Assembly: GCA_002716625.1 (NCBI GenBank)
Contig: PBAS01000063.1
Coordinates: 1 to 64,000 of the forward strand
Direction: 5' to 3'
DNA from: Phycisphaeraceae bacterium
Lineage (GTDB): Bacteria > Planctomycetota > Phycisphaerae > Phycisphaerales > Phycisphaeraceae
Length of the DNA: 64,000 nucleotides
The notes below the pieces were generated by a model. The model was not told the DNA's origin, ran no database searches, and saw nothing but the letters and a program-made list of their open reading frames with translations. A program made the translations under genes and the position numbers. Positions 44,227-51,342 of this stretch are shown piece by piece. The stretch's first letter is position 1. The number at the start of each line of letters is the position of its first letter.

Positions 44227-45258
44227 CTACGAACGCTTGGGATCATTGACTCTAATCTTCACTTCGTACTGCCCTGAATAGTTCTGGCTGGGGTGGCTGG
44301 GATGAACGCCGATCCCTAATTCAAGCAACCCCGACTTTTCCGCCTTAAAGGTATGCTTGGCTCCAATCTTAAACACTGGGCCGGACTTACCCAAACGTGC
44401 CACCAACGCCCCATTCGGAATAATATTCTGGATATGCCACCCATGCTTTGGGGAACCCGCAGGGCTGCTAATTGCGTTTGTACCCCAAGGTGTAAGTGTA
44501 ATCTTGCCATCAGCCCTAATCGTTACCTTTTGACCGCGAATCAACCGAATACCTGTACTCTTGAATCGTGATGGCACGATATGAATACCGCGCACGACCA
44601 CCGTCTTTTGGACGGTATACCTAAGTTCGTCAATGCCCCTTGTGGCGCGATCTAAGGCACTAATATTAAACGTTAATGCTCCATAAGGACTGTTAACCGT
44701 AAAAGATCTAGGTGAAACACGTCCGACGATCGTGAAATATGTAGTTACGACTGAGTCCTCTTCAATCAAGGCTTGCAAAGTGCTGCCCGGTTCTTCAAAA
44801 TCCATGTCCTCCCGAACCTGATCAAATTCATTAAGGATCCGGTTAATACGAAGCTTGCGTTCTGGATCAGGGTCATTCACAAACCCTGCAACCTGACTAC
44901 GTATCGGCATACCTAATGACAACAAACTTCGTTCAGCTTGGTCACGCAATGGTGCCTCGCTTGCTCCAAGGTGTTCAATGAACTGCTGAATTTTATCTCT
45001 TAGTTGCGGATGACTATTGAGGCCGGGCGTCAAACTCTTGATATTCTCGATTGGAACCTGCAATGTGCCAAAACGGGTCTCTACGTTGATCTGTTTGATG
45101 GTCAAGGCACCGGAAATGATTGACCCATCCATGAGCGTCATCTCCATCCAGTAGGGATTGCTTGTCTGGGGATCATCGATAGATTGCGCCTCGCCCAAGG
45201 CGGTGACAGTAGGAACCAAGCATAAAAACACGCGGCATAAAAACTGATGGATTGCCAT
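44227..45258 (-). CDS. Secreted protein with HEAT-like region and LecA/PA-IL-like lectin domain
   Basis: 343 residues. Signal peptide about 1-24 (FLCRVFLCLVPTVTALGEA). A beta region with MTLMDGSIISGALTIKQI follows, then a helical HEAT-like part (LRDKIQQFIEHLGASEAPLR, DPDPERKLRINRILNEFD). The last ~115 residues resemble the galactophilic lectin LecA (PA-IL): IRLIRGQKVTIRADGKI, then NGALVARLGKSGPVFKIG, and ELGIGVHPSHPSQNYSGQYE at the position of the calcium/galactose loop. The loop is altered from the classic DxxxTxxNN ligands, so sugar binding is uncertain. Probably extracytoplasmic. Confidence 0.6.
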   Translation of the reverse strand: MAIHQFLCRVFLCLVPTVTALGEAQSIDDPQTSNPYWMEMTLMDGSIISGALTIKQINVETRFGTLQVPIENIKSLTPGLNSHPQLRDKIQQFIEHLGASEAPLRDQAERSLLSLGMPIRSQVAGFVNDPDPERKLRINRILNEFDQVREDMDFEEPGSTLQALIEEDSVVTTYFTIVGRVSPRSFTVNSPYGALTFNISALDRATRGIDELRYTVQKTVVVRGIHIVPSRFKSTGIRLIRGQKVTIRADGKITLTPWGTNAISSPAGSPKHGWHIQNIIPNGALVARLGKSGPVFKIGAKHTFKAEKSGLLELGIGVHPSHPSQNYSGQYEVKIRVNDPKRS

Positions 45259-45426
45259 AACTGGTACTCCTTGTGACGGACTAACCGACCACTGGGGAAA
45301 CCCCGTTTAGTTCCCCCATAGGATAACGCGAAACAGCCAAACCCTGATCCATTGCCTCAAACACAATACCAGATATTTATGGGAGTCCGACCATGGTATC
45401 GATCAAGTCAGCTGCGACATGCACGT

Positions 45427-46395
45427 TTACCAGGCATAGGCTTTCGGTGCTGCGCCGCCAGGTCCAGGCCAGATTGTATCTAATTTATCAAGGGTAGGTT
45501 CATCAAGGGTGATATCGAGGCATCGCATGCAACCCGTTAGTTGCTCCATGGTCCGCGGCCCTATGATGGGTCCAGTGATGTCTGGATTGGAAAGTACCCA
45601 TGCTAATGCCACGTTCGCCGGCTCTTCACCCAATTGACGGCAAAATGCTTCATAAGCATTAATCTGGCTACCAAAACTTTCCATTAATTTTTGAACCGAC
45701 TTCCCAGCACGCCGACCATTATCAGTTGTATGCACCCCTCCAAGAGCGCCAGATGCCAAAGGACTCCAAGCAATGACCCCCAAACCATAATCACGGCATG
45801 CGGGCAGAACCTCGAGTTCGATCATCCGCGTCTGCAAGCTGTATTTGCTTTGCTCACAGACCAATCCTAGAAAATGGCGATGCCTTGCCATCTCACATGC
45901 CTTGGCGATATCCCACCCCGCGAAGTTACTTGACCCAATATATGTAACCTTTCCTTCGGCAACCAACTGCTCCATTGCCTGCCAGATCTCATCCCATGGC
46001 GTGGCACGTTCAATATGATGCATCTGGTAAAGATCGATGTGATCCGTCTGCAGACGTCGCAGACTGGCTTCACAGGCTCGCTTGATGTTGTAAGCACTCA
46101 AACCATCCTCATTTTCCCCCTCACCCATACTACCGTAGCACTTGGTAGCCAAAATCATTCTTTCGCGACGTTGACCACCTTGCGCCAGCCACCGTCCAAT
46201 GATCTTCTCCGTGATACCCTCCCCTGGTTTACCCCCGTAAACATTAGCCGTATCAAAGAAATTAAAACCAAGGTTAAGAGCTTTATCCATAATAGAGAAA
46301 CTGTCAGGCTCATTGGCCTGATGACCAAAGTTCATGGTGCCAAGACACAATCGACTGACCCTCAACCCTGTTCGCCCTAAGTTAATGTATTTCAT
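45427..46395 (-). CDS. Aldo/keto reductase, second copy
   Basis: About 322 residues. Opening KYINLGRTGLRVSRLCLGTM; catalytic Asp/Tyr in FNFFDTANVYGGKPGEG; Lys in LATKCYGSM; His in YQMHHIERATPWDE. C-terminal GPIIGPRTMEQL is the NADPH-binding loop. It is of the same subfamily as the gene at 22 kb but clearly diverged. The ATG at 46395 is preferred over a TTG two codons earlier. Substrate unknown. Confidence 0.88.
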   Translation of the reverse strand: MKYINLGRTGLRVSRLCLGTMNFGHQANEPDSFSIMDKALNLGFNFFDTANVYGGKPGEGITEKIIGRWLAQGGQRRERMILATKCYGSMGEGENEDGLSAYNIKRACEASLRRLQTDHIDLYQMHHIERATPWDEIWQAMEQLVAEGKVTYIGSSNFAGWDIAKACEMARHRHFLGLVCEQSKYSLQTRMIELEVLPACRDYGLGVIAWSPLASGALGGVHTTDNGRRAGKSVQKLMESFGSQINAYEAFCRQLGEEPANVALAWVLSNPDITGPIIGPRTMEQLTGCMRCLDITLDEPTLDKLDTIWPGPGGAAPKAYAW

Positions 46396-46701
46396 GATCA
46401 ACTCAATTATAACTACATAACTAAAAACAGTTAAACCCCCAAGGGACCAAGGGCTATAACATAAAACACTTGAGTCCCACCTGCCCGCATCCCGATACCG
46501 TTACTGAGCATGAGAATCAACATTTGCATTAAATACATCGCCATGCAAGCACGGTGACTACTACCGTCCATCTAGGTAACACCGCCACCAGTATCCCTCA
46601 AAGTAACGTTGAGCAAATGGGAACTGCAATCAAACATCACAAATAATCAATCACCCCCAATTATTTCAGGTGATGCAGCAAGATAACGACTGTACAAAAG
46701 C
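46396..46701. other. Non-coding interval
   Basis: 306 bases between the aldo/keto reductase start and the PilZ stop, both on the minus strand. Only a short ACGGT/ACCGT inverted repeat near 46550 was noticed. No gene or clear terminator. Confidence 0.45.
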
Positions 46702-47034
46702 CTATGCTGTTTGAGATAAACAGTCGAATTGATCGAAGTAGATGGCCACATCCTGCTTGGCGTCATGACCTAGACTACGTGCCACGGTCGCGGGAGAAAG
46801 TTGAGACGAATTCATAAGCATCTGCTGACTAGCCCATGCAATGCCAACGCGCACCTTTTGCCCGGTTACGAGCAGTGATGGGTGGTCTACGGTAATTAGC
46901 GCACCACCATCGGAAATGTTCTGCGTCTGACCGGTGTAGAACTTGCCTGTGGCCTCGCAGCGAATTTTGACAGGCCGCAGAATCTGTATCCGCGGAGCCC
47001 GGCGACGTTCTTCGGAACTAGCTTGAGTGTCCAT
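46702..47034 (-). CDS. PilZ-domain protein
   Basis: 110 residues, essentially a single PilZ domain. The c-di-GMP-binding motifs are both present: RRAPR (RxxxR) near residue 12 and NISDGGALI (N/DxSxxG) near residue 40. Domain-only PilZ proteins act as second-messenger adaptors for motility, adhesion or polysaccharide export. AAGGA lies 5 bases before the ATG. Divergent from the HEAT/TPR gene. Confidence 0.88.
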   Translation of the reverse strand: MDTQASSEERRRAPRIQILRPVKIRCEATGKFYTGQTQNISDGGALITVDHPSLLVTGQKVRVGIAWASQQMLMNSSQLSPATVARSLGHDAKQDVAIYFDQFDCLSQTA

Positions 47035-47316
47035 GAATATCCTTAACTGTTGTTATCGGTTAACGAATTACTCTTGCTTGATCAGCCCTAGCCAAATCGC
47101 CCGGTTGGATGGTCTCCTCCGAACCATCAGGAATAAGTCCCGGGAGTATAAATGCCTAGAAAAAACCATGTAAAAGAGCGAAATTTCCAATATCTACAAA
47201 TTGATTGCCAAAATGTGGTCATCACCCACCAACCTGTCTATAATGCCGCGTGCTTCAGTCGATTTTAAGCTGGATCATTTCTCTGGTATTCCACGGAATG
47301 GGTAAGGTTAAGAATC

Positions 47317-48024
47317 TTGAGCGTATACCAACAGCAGATTAATGTAACTGATTTTTTGAACGTAGTGCGGGAACCACTCGCCCAAGGTGACGCTGCGCAG
47401 TTAGCCCACGCCGTAAGGATTCGATGGCGCCCTTCTGAACTGGCCCCATTATTACGCGACCCGTCGGTCGATGTCCGACGTGTCACGGCAGTTACGCTGG
47501 GTTTAATCGGGGAAGAGAAGTCCACGCCCTATCTCATCAGAGCACTTCGTGACGATGACCTGCAAGTTAACCAGATGGCTGAACATGGCCTTTGGTCGAT
47601 TTGGTTTAGAAACAGTAACCCAAAAGCGGCTAAACCATTTCGTGAAGGTGTGGCTCTGCTTTCTGACGAATCTTATGATTTTGCAATCAGTAAGTTCCAA
47701 GAATCCATACAACTCGACCCTCAATTTCCCGAAGCTTATAACCAGTGCGCCGTGGCCCACTATTTTGTCGCGCAATGGGAAGATGCCATTGGCGAATGTC
47801 GCAAAACCATTGAGTTGATTCCATCTCATTTCGGTGCCATTGCCGGCATGGGGCACTGCTATACACAGATAGACAACCTACCCCAAGCAATGCGGTGCTA
47901 CCGACAGGCTCTTCGCATCAACCCACGTATGCAAGCAATATCTAAAGCGATCCAACGGATTGAAGGGAAATCGCACGACCTTGATTCCTCAGGCGAGTTC
48001 CTCCTTGACCAAATCATGCAATAG
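47317..48024 (+). CDS. HEAT-plus-TPR repeat protein
   Basis: 235 residues. The first ~100 form HEAT-like pairs (LAPLLRDPSVDVRRVTAVTL, STPYLIRALRDDDLQVNQMA). From about 110 there are three TPRs (YDFAISKFQESIQLDPQFPE; WEDAIGECRKTIELIPSHFG; LPQAMRCYRQALRINPRMQ). No signal peptide or membrane helix. The TTG start is the first in frame, preceded by GGTAAGG at slightly long spacing. Likely a protein-interaction scaffold; partner unknown. Confidence 0.7.
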   Translation: MSVYQQQINVTDFLNVVREPLAQGDAAQLAHAVRIRWRPSELAPLLRDPSVDVRRVTAVTLGLIGEEKSTPYLIRALRDDDLQVNQMAEHGLWSIWFRNSNPKAAKPFREGVALLSDESYDFAISKFQESIQLDPQFPEAYNQCAVAHYFVAQWEDAIGECRKTIELIPSHFGAIAGMGHCYTQIDNLPQAMRCYRQALRINPRMQAISKAIQRIEGKSHDLDSSGEFLLDQIMQ

Positions 48025-48070
48025 CCTAACAAGGTCTGTTGTTTAACCCAACGCTTGAACTGCCCCCACG

Positions 48071-48082
48071 TATAATTTACTC
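48071..48082 (+). promoter_or_regulatory. -10 element abutting the btpA-like start (possible leaderless transcript)
   Basis: A consensus TATAAT (48071-48076) ends six bases before the ATG at 48083. Normal start-site spacing would place the transcript's first base at or next to the start codon. No good -35 at 16-18 bases and no Shine-Dalgarno are visible. Confidence 0.4.
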
Positions 48083-48898
48083 ATGGTCACCCCCCTGCTG
48101 CCACAATGGGAGAATATTCATTTTCCGGTGATTGGTATGCTGCACCTAAAAGCATTGCCAGGATCACCGCAATACGATGGCAACCGCGAATTGATCAAGC
48201 TCAGTCTTCTCCAGGACGCTGAATGCCTGGTTGACGGTGGTGTCCATGGGCTCTTGATTGAAAACTTTGGCGACCGACCCTACTTCCCGCGATGTGTCCC
48301 CATATCCATTGTCTCGCATATGACAATCCTAGCAGCGGAAATCCGGCAACGGTGGCCGGATATCCCACTGGGGATCAATGTGTTGCGTAATGATGGGTGT
48401 GCTGCAATAACAATCGCTCACGCGGTCAAAGCTCAATTTATCCGGGTTAATGTACTGTGCCACGCCAGGCTCACCGATCAGGGGATTATCGATGGTATTG
48501 CCCACAAGTTACACAGGCAGCGGGCCATGCTGAACGCGAAAAATATTCGCATCCTTGCGGATATTCGTGTCAAGCACTCATCCCCATTGACACCCCTCTC
48601 CCTGGAGGAAGAAACGGCAAATACCATTCAACGTGGACTCGCAGATGCGGTGATTATTAGCGGGGCCGCAACTGGACAAGCTATTGATAAAGACGATCTG
48701 GAAAAGACTCGATCTGCAAGCGGCAGCACACCCTTAGTAATAGGTAGTGGTATTGACATTGATTCGATCATATCGCTGTCCCAATTAGCAAATGGGGCTA
48801 TCGTGGGAACAGCCGTTAAAAAAAACGGGCAACCAGCCAACCCTGTAGACCAAGAACGTGTAAATGCTCTAATCGCAGCACTTACGTCATCTAAATAA
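48083..48898 (+). CDS. BtpA/SgcQ-family TIM-barrel protein
   Basis: 271 residues. FPVIGMLHLKALPGSPQYDG is the unmistakable N-terminal motif of the BtpA family, and GVHGLLIENFGDRPYF, GINVLRNDG, RVNVLCHARLTDQGI, ADIRVKHSSPL and IISGAATGQAID follow in order. BtpA was named for photosystem I biogenesis in cyanobacteria, but most members are in non-phototrophs and are thought to act on sugars or nucleosides. The true reaction is unknown here. Single gene, possibly leaderless. Confidence 0.88.
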   Translation: MVTPLLPQWENIHFPVIGMLHLKALPGSPQYDGNRELIKLSLLQDAECLVDGGVHGLLIENFGDRPYFPRCVPISIVSHMTILAAEIRQRWPDIPLGINVLRNDGCAAITIAHAVKAQFIRVNVLCHARLTDQGIIDGIAHKLHRQRAMLNAKNIRILADIRVKHSSPLTPLSLEEETANTIQRGLADAVIISGAATGQAIDKDDLEKTRSASGSTPLVIGSGIDIDSIISLSQLANGAIVGTAVKKNGQPANPVDQERVNALIAALTSSK

Positions 48899-49123
48899 AA
48901 TCTGAACTTGTGGATATTGGATTGCCCCCTTGCGATGACTGGCGAAAGATGATCCAAGCCCAGAAACACACGGCCTCGATCATCCTGGAAATGGTGGTGT
49001 TTTTCATGATTCCAATGGAAGCCAATGGCCATATTGGTCAGTACACGTCCTCCGTAAACTTCACAGCAACACATCGCATAAAGACCAAAATCCCTCGGCA
49101 TACTTGAAGAAATGAATCCTCTT
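48899..49123. other. Interval between convergent genes with unconvincing short ORFs
   Basis: 225 bases between the BtpA-like stop and the release-factor-like stop. Open frames exist on both strands (plus 48910-49107; minus from 49101 running into the antisense of the BtpA-like gene with a His-rich stretch). Neither has family features or a well-placed ribosome-binding site, so no gene is called. Confidence 0.4.
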
Positions 49124-49633
49124 CTACCGCAACGGATGTTTTCCCTGACTAATCCGTTGCTTGTTCACCCACGCCATCGCTTTCATCTCTTGTTTTAGGA
49201 ACTTTATGAGTTGCGATGCCGAACAGGAAAACCACTTTGCTGCCGATTGTGGTTCCCAGTCCCTCGCCATGAGTACATCAAGCGCCTCCGCAATTAGTGC
49301 CGGAAAATCCATATGGCCGGAATTGACCGCAATTCGCCCTTTCCGGCATCGTGATTGCCATAAATCAGAAGGTTGGGGTACATTCTCAATGGGAGACCTC
49401 AGTTCCAAAGCCAGTTTCAGCCGTAAGCGGAACAAAGCCATCTCCTGATTTTCATGCTGGTTACGGCGTTCACTGGCCGAAGCCATCAAACCGGTTGGAC
49501 TATGCGTGATTCGGACGGCCGTCTCGACCTTATTACGCCGCTGGCCACCAGGGCCCGGTGCCCGAGTACGTGCGACCTGGCAGTCATTCATTAATTCGGA
49601 AGAGGGCAGGCTTGCCGGGTGCTTCCATGGCAT
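49124..49633 (-). CDS. GGQ-domain peptide-chain-release-factor-like protein (ArfB/YaeJ-like)
   Basis: 169 residues. RTRAPGPGGQRRNKVETAVR places the peptidyl-tRNA-hydrolysing GGQ at residues 29-31, with no codon-recognition domain upstream, as in ArfB/ICT1 ribosome-rescue factors. After the GGQ domain (to about 75) there is a helical region unlike ArfB's short basic tail, ending in KQEMKAMAWVNKQRISQGK. The frame opens 61 codons earlier, but AGGAGG lies 7 bases before this ATG and fixes the start. Likely a rescue or specialised termination factor (inference). Confidence 0.8.
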   Translation of the reverse strand: MPWKHPASLPSSELMNDCQVARTRAPGPGGQRRNKVETAVRITHSPTGLMASASERRNQHENQEMALFRLRLKLALELRSPIENVPQPSDLWQSRCRKGRIAVNSGHMDFPALIAEALDVLMARDWEPQSAAKWFSCSASQLIKFLKQEMKAMAWVNKQRISQGKHPLR

Positions 49634-49795
49634 CATAAGCCCTCCTAATGTCAGAGACAGTTCAAGGGAACGGCGATCGAGTAGATGCCCACAGCCACTA
49701 TTATTAGAGTATATCCTAGATATTCTACTTCCCGGGTATCTTTCGGAAACCCAAAGAGTCCCGTAACCCCGGATCGACAGCTGATTTGTACAACC

Positions 49796-50659
49796 ATGCC
49801 CCAACCATCTGAACATCTACGCCGACTTGATACGTCCATGGAAGCCTCGCCTTGGATGCCACGAATTGCGCCATGGGCACTGTATCTGATCTTCCTTTTT
49901 GCCATTAGTTCGATCAGTGACCAATGGCCTATCAGCTATCCATTTATGTATACAATTCAATGCGTGGCGGTTGTTTGGCTGATGGTGCGATATCGAAAAC
50001 TCCTTCCTGAACTCACTTTTCGCTTCCATTGGCTAGCCGTCCCTGTTGGGATAGGGGTGGCATGGATGTGGGTGACGATAGGTGACTGGATCACCACTAT
50101 GCGTCCCGGCTGGTTCCAGGATATCGGTACCAAACCATTCTTTGACGAAGATCAAATGGGACCTATTTACGGGTGGCTTGCCATGGTGCTACGGCTACTG
50201 GGTATGTCCATTGCGGTACCGATGTTTGAGGAACTTTTCAATCGCTCCCTACTTCTCCGAAGTCTTCATCGCGCACGGCCAACCGGCGTGGGCGTACTTC
50301 AAGCTCTACACGACATGCCCATGATTGGTGACTGGCTGGTAACAACCAAGTGGGGCTCACAAATTGGCAGCCAACCTCCAGCATTTCGTGCTCAGTTTGA
50401 CTCAACTTCATATGGCCGGCTTAGCGTCTTCGGCGTATTAGCTTCAACCGCCGTATTCGTCAGTGTCCATCATCCGCGTGATTGGGTGGCTTGCTTCCTC
50501 TGTGGTGTCATCTATTGCTTGGTAGTGGGTGCCACGAGACGACATGGACTGGGGCCTGTTATTTGGACACACGGCATCACCAATGCATCACTATGGGGCT
50601 ATACGATTTACTGCCATTACACGAGTGAGCAAACAGTTACTCTCTGGCCATACCTATGA
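49796..50659 (+). CDS. CPBP-family intramembrane metalloprotease (CAAX-prenyl-protease-related)
   Basis: About 287 residues with roughly seven transmembrane helices. The ABI/CPBP motifs are present: VPMFEELFNRSLLLR (EExxxR), VFVSVHHPRDW (FxxxH) and WTHGITNASLWGY (H-xxx-N). The general architecture and the ~60-residue insertion before the last motifs resemble the CAAX-protease-related proteins found with exosortase systems; no exosortase is in view. The ATG at 49796 is preferred; the frame opens 37 codons earlier, over the divergent release-factor-like gene's upstream region. No Shine-Dalgarno. Confidence 0.75.
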   Translation: MPQPSEHLRRLDTSMEASPWMPRIAPWALYLIFLFAISSISDQWPISYPFMYTIQCVAVVWLMVRYRKLLPELTFRFHWLAVPVGIGVAWMWVTIGDWITTMRPGWFQDIGTKPFFDEDQMGPIYGWLAMVLRLLGMSIAVPMFEELFNRSLLLRSLHRARPTGVGVLQALHDMPMIGDWLVTTKWGSQIGSQPPAFRAQFDSTSYGRLSVFGVLASTAVFVSVHHPRDWVACFLCGVIYCLVVGATRRHGLGPVIWTHGITNASLWGYTIYCHYTSEQTVTLWPYL

Positions 50660-50696
50660 TCCGGTTGGGCTGCTACGACCTAGGCGGAACCAGCGC

Positions 50697-50726
50697 AAAA
50701 AAAAGGCGGCCGAATAATCGGCCGCC
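50697..50726 (-). terminator. Strong intrinsic terminator, minus strand
   Basis: Perfect 9-bp stem GGCGGCCGA / TCGGCCGCC with a four-base loop, followed on the minus strand by eight T residues (complement of 50697-50704). One of the clearest intrinsic terminators in the window. The nearest annotated minus-strand gene end, clpB, is over 600 bases away, so it probably ends an unannotated transcript. Confidence 0.85.
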
Positions 50727-50930
50727 AATGATAGCCCTCTCCGCATCCTCCTTCCCCTGCGTTCTCCTTCTCCTCCGCTTCTTCCCCTTTGCTTAATCTC
50801 CCAGGGCTATCCCAGAACCGCTCCGTTTCGCTTTCTACGCTCCTATAGACGATCACACCTACCACCGCCACCAAAAGAGTGACGGCAAAGACCCACAATG
50901 TTGCGGACCGGTAAATTCCCAATGACTACA
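50697..50930 (-). ncRNA. Candidate small RNA or small membrane-protein transcript
   Basis: Immediately before the terminator the minus strand has GATAGCCCT ... AGGGCTATC, a 9-bp stem closing a ~64-base, almost pure-purine loop with several GGAGG-like, Shine-Dalgarno-like runs. This could be a regulatory RNA. Alternatively, a TTG-started frame (50922 to 50680) encodes a helix LWVFAVTLLVAVVGVIVYRS with an acidic tail. However, its stop codon lies beyond the terminator's T-run, which argues against that exact ORF. The 5' end is a guess. Confidence 0.3.
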
Positions 50931-51342
50931 CATTAAAAACCTGAATGTTTTACCACCCCGATTAAATGAATTCGATGCCGAATCACCGGCATCCCAAAGA
51001 TACCCAATGGCTAATCCTAGAAAACAGGAAATTTTGGACCTCAAAACAATGACAAAAACCAACGCGTATTGATAAATGCACGTAGACACTGATGAAATAT
51101 TAGGATCAAATAAATTTTTCATACTGCACGATACAAGCCTGCAATGTTCACCAGATACTGAAACCCAGTCACAGAACCCGATAGCCCTGCCCTCGGAATT
51201 GCCTTAACTTGCATCCATGCGACTTCCACTTGAGATGGCGCCAAGAGTATAGCCTATTGAACTTAGTCATGAAAGCGTTAACACACAGGTCAAAGGCAAT
51301 TTATCCAAGGATCCCGCATGTCAAAATGGGTAATCTTTGGGT

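Larger units (their letters stand above)
50660..51342. other. Long non-coding or weakly coding interval downstream of clpB
   Basis: 683 bases between the CPBP stop and the clpB stop. It holds an isolated strong minus-strand terminator (50697-50726), a purine-rich minus-strand tract enclosed by a 9-bp inverted repeat (50730-50738 / 50803-50811), and a perfect 7-bp hairpin GATGCCG/CGGCATC (50974-50993). Two overlapping minus-strand short ORFs (50680-50922 and 50859-51122) each contain a hydrophobic stretch. The rest is featureless. Confidence 0.5.

Noticed and set aside
48628-49101. 157-codon His-rich minus-strand ORF
   Set aside because: Mostly antisense to the BtpA-like gene, no family match by eye, poor ribosome-binding site.
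49685-49795. N-terminal extension of the CPBP protease
   Set aside because: Polar sequence without family similarity lying in the divergent promoter region; the later ATG is better.
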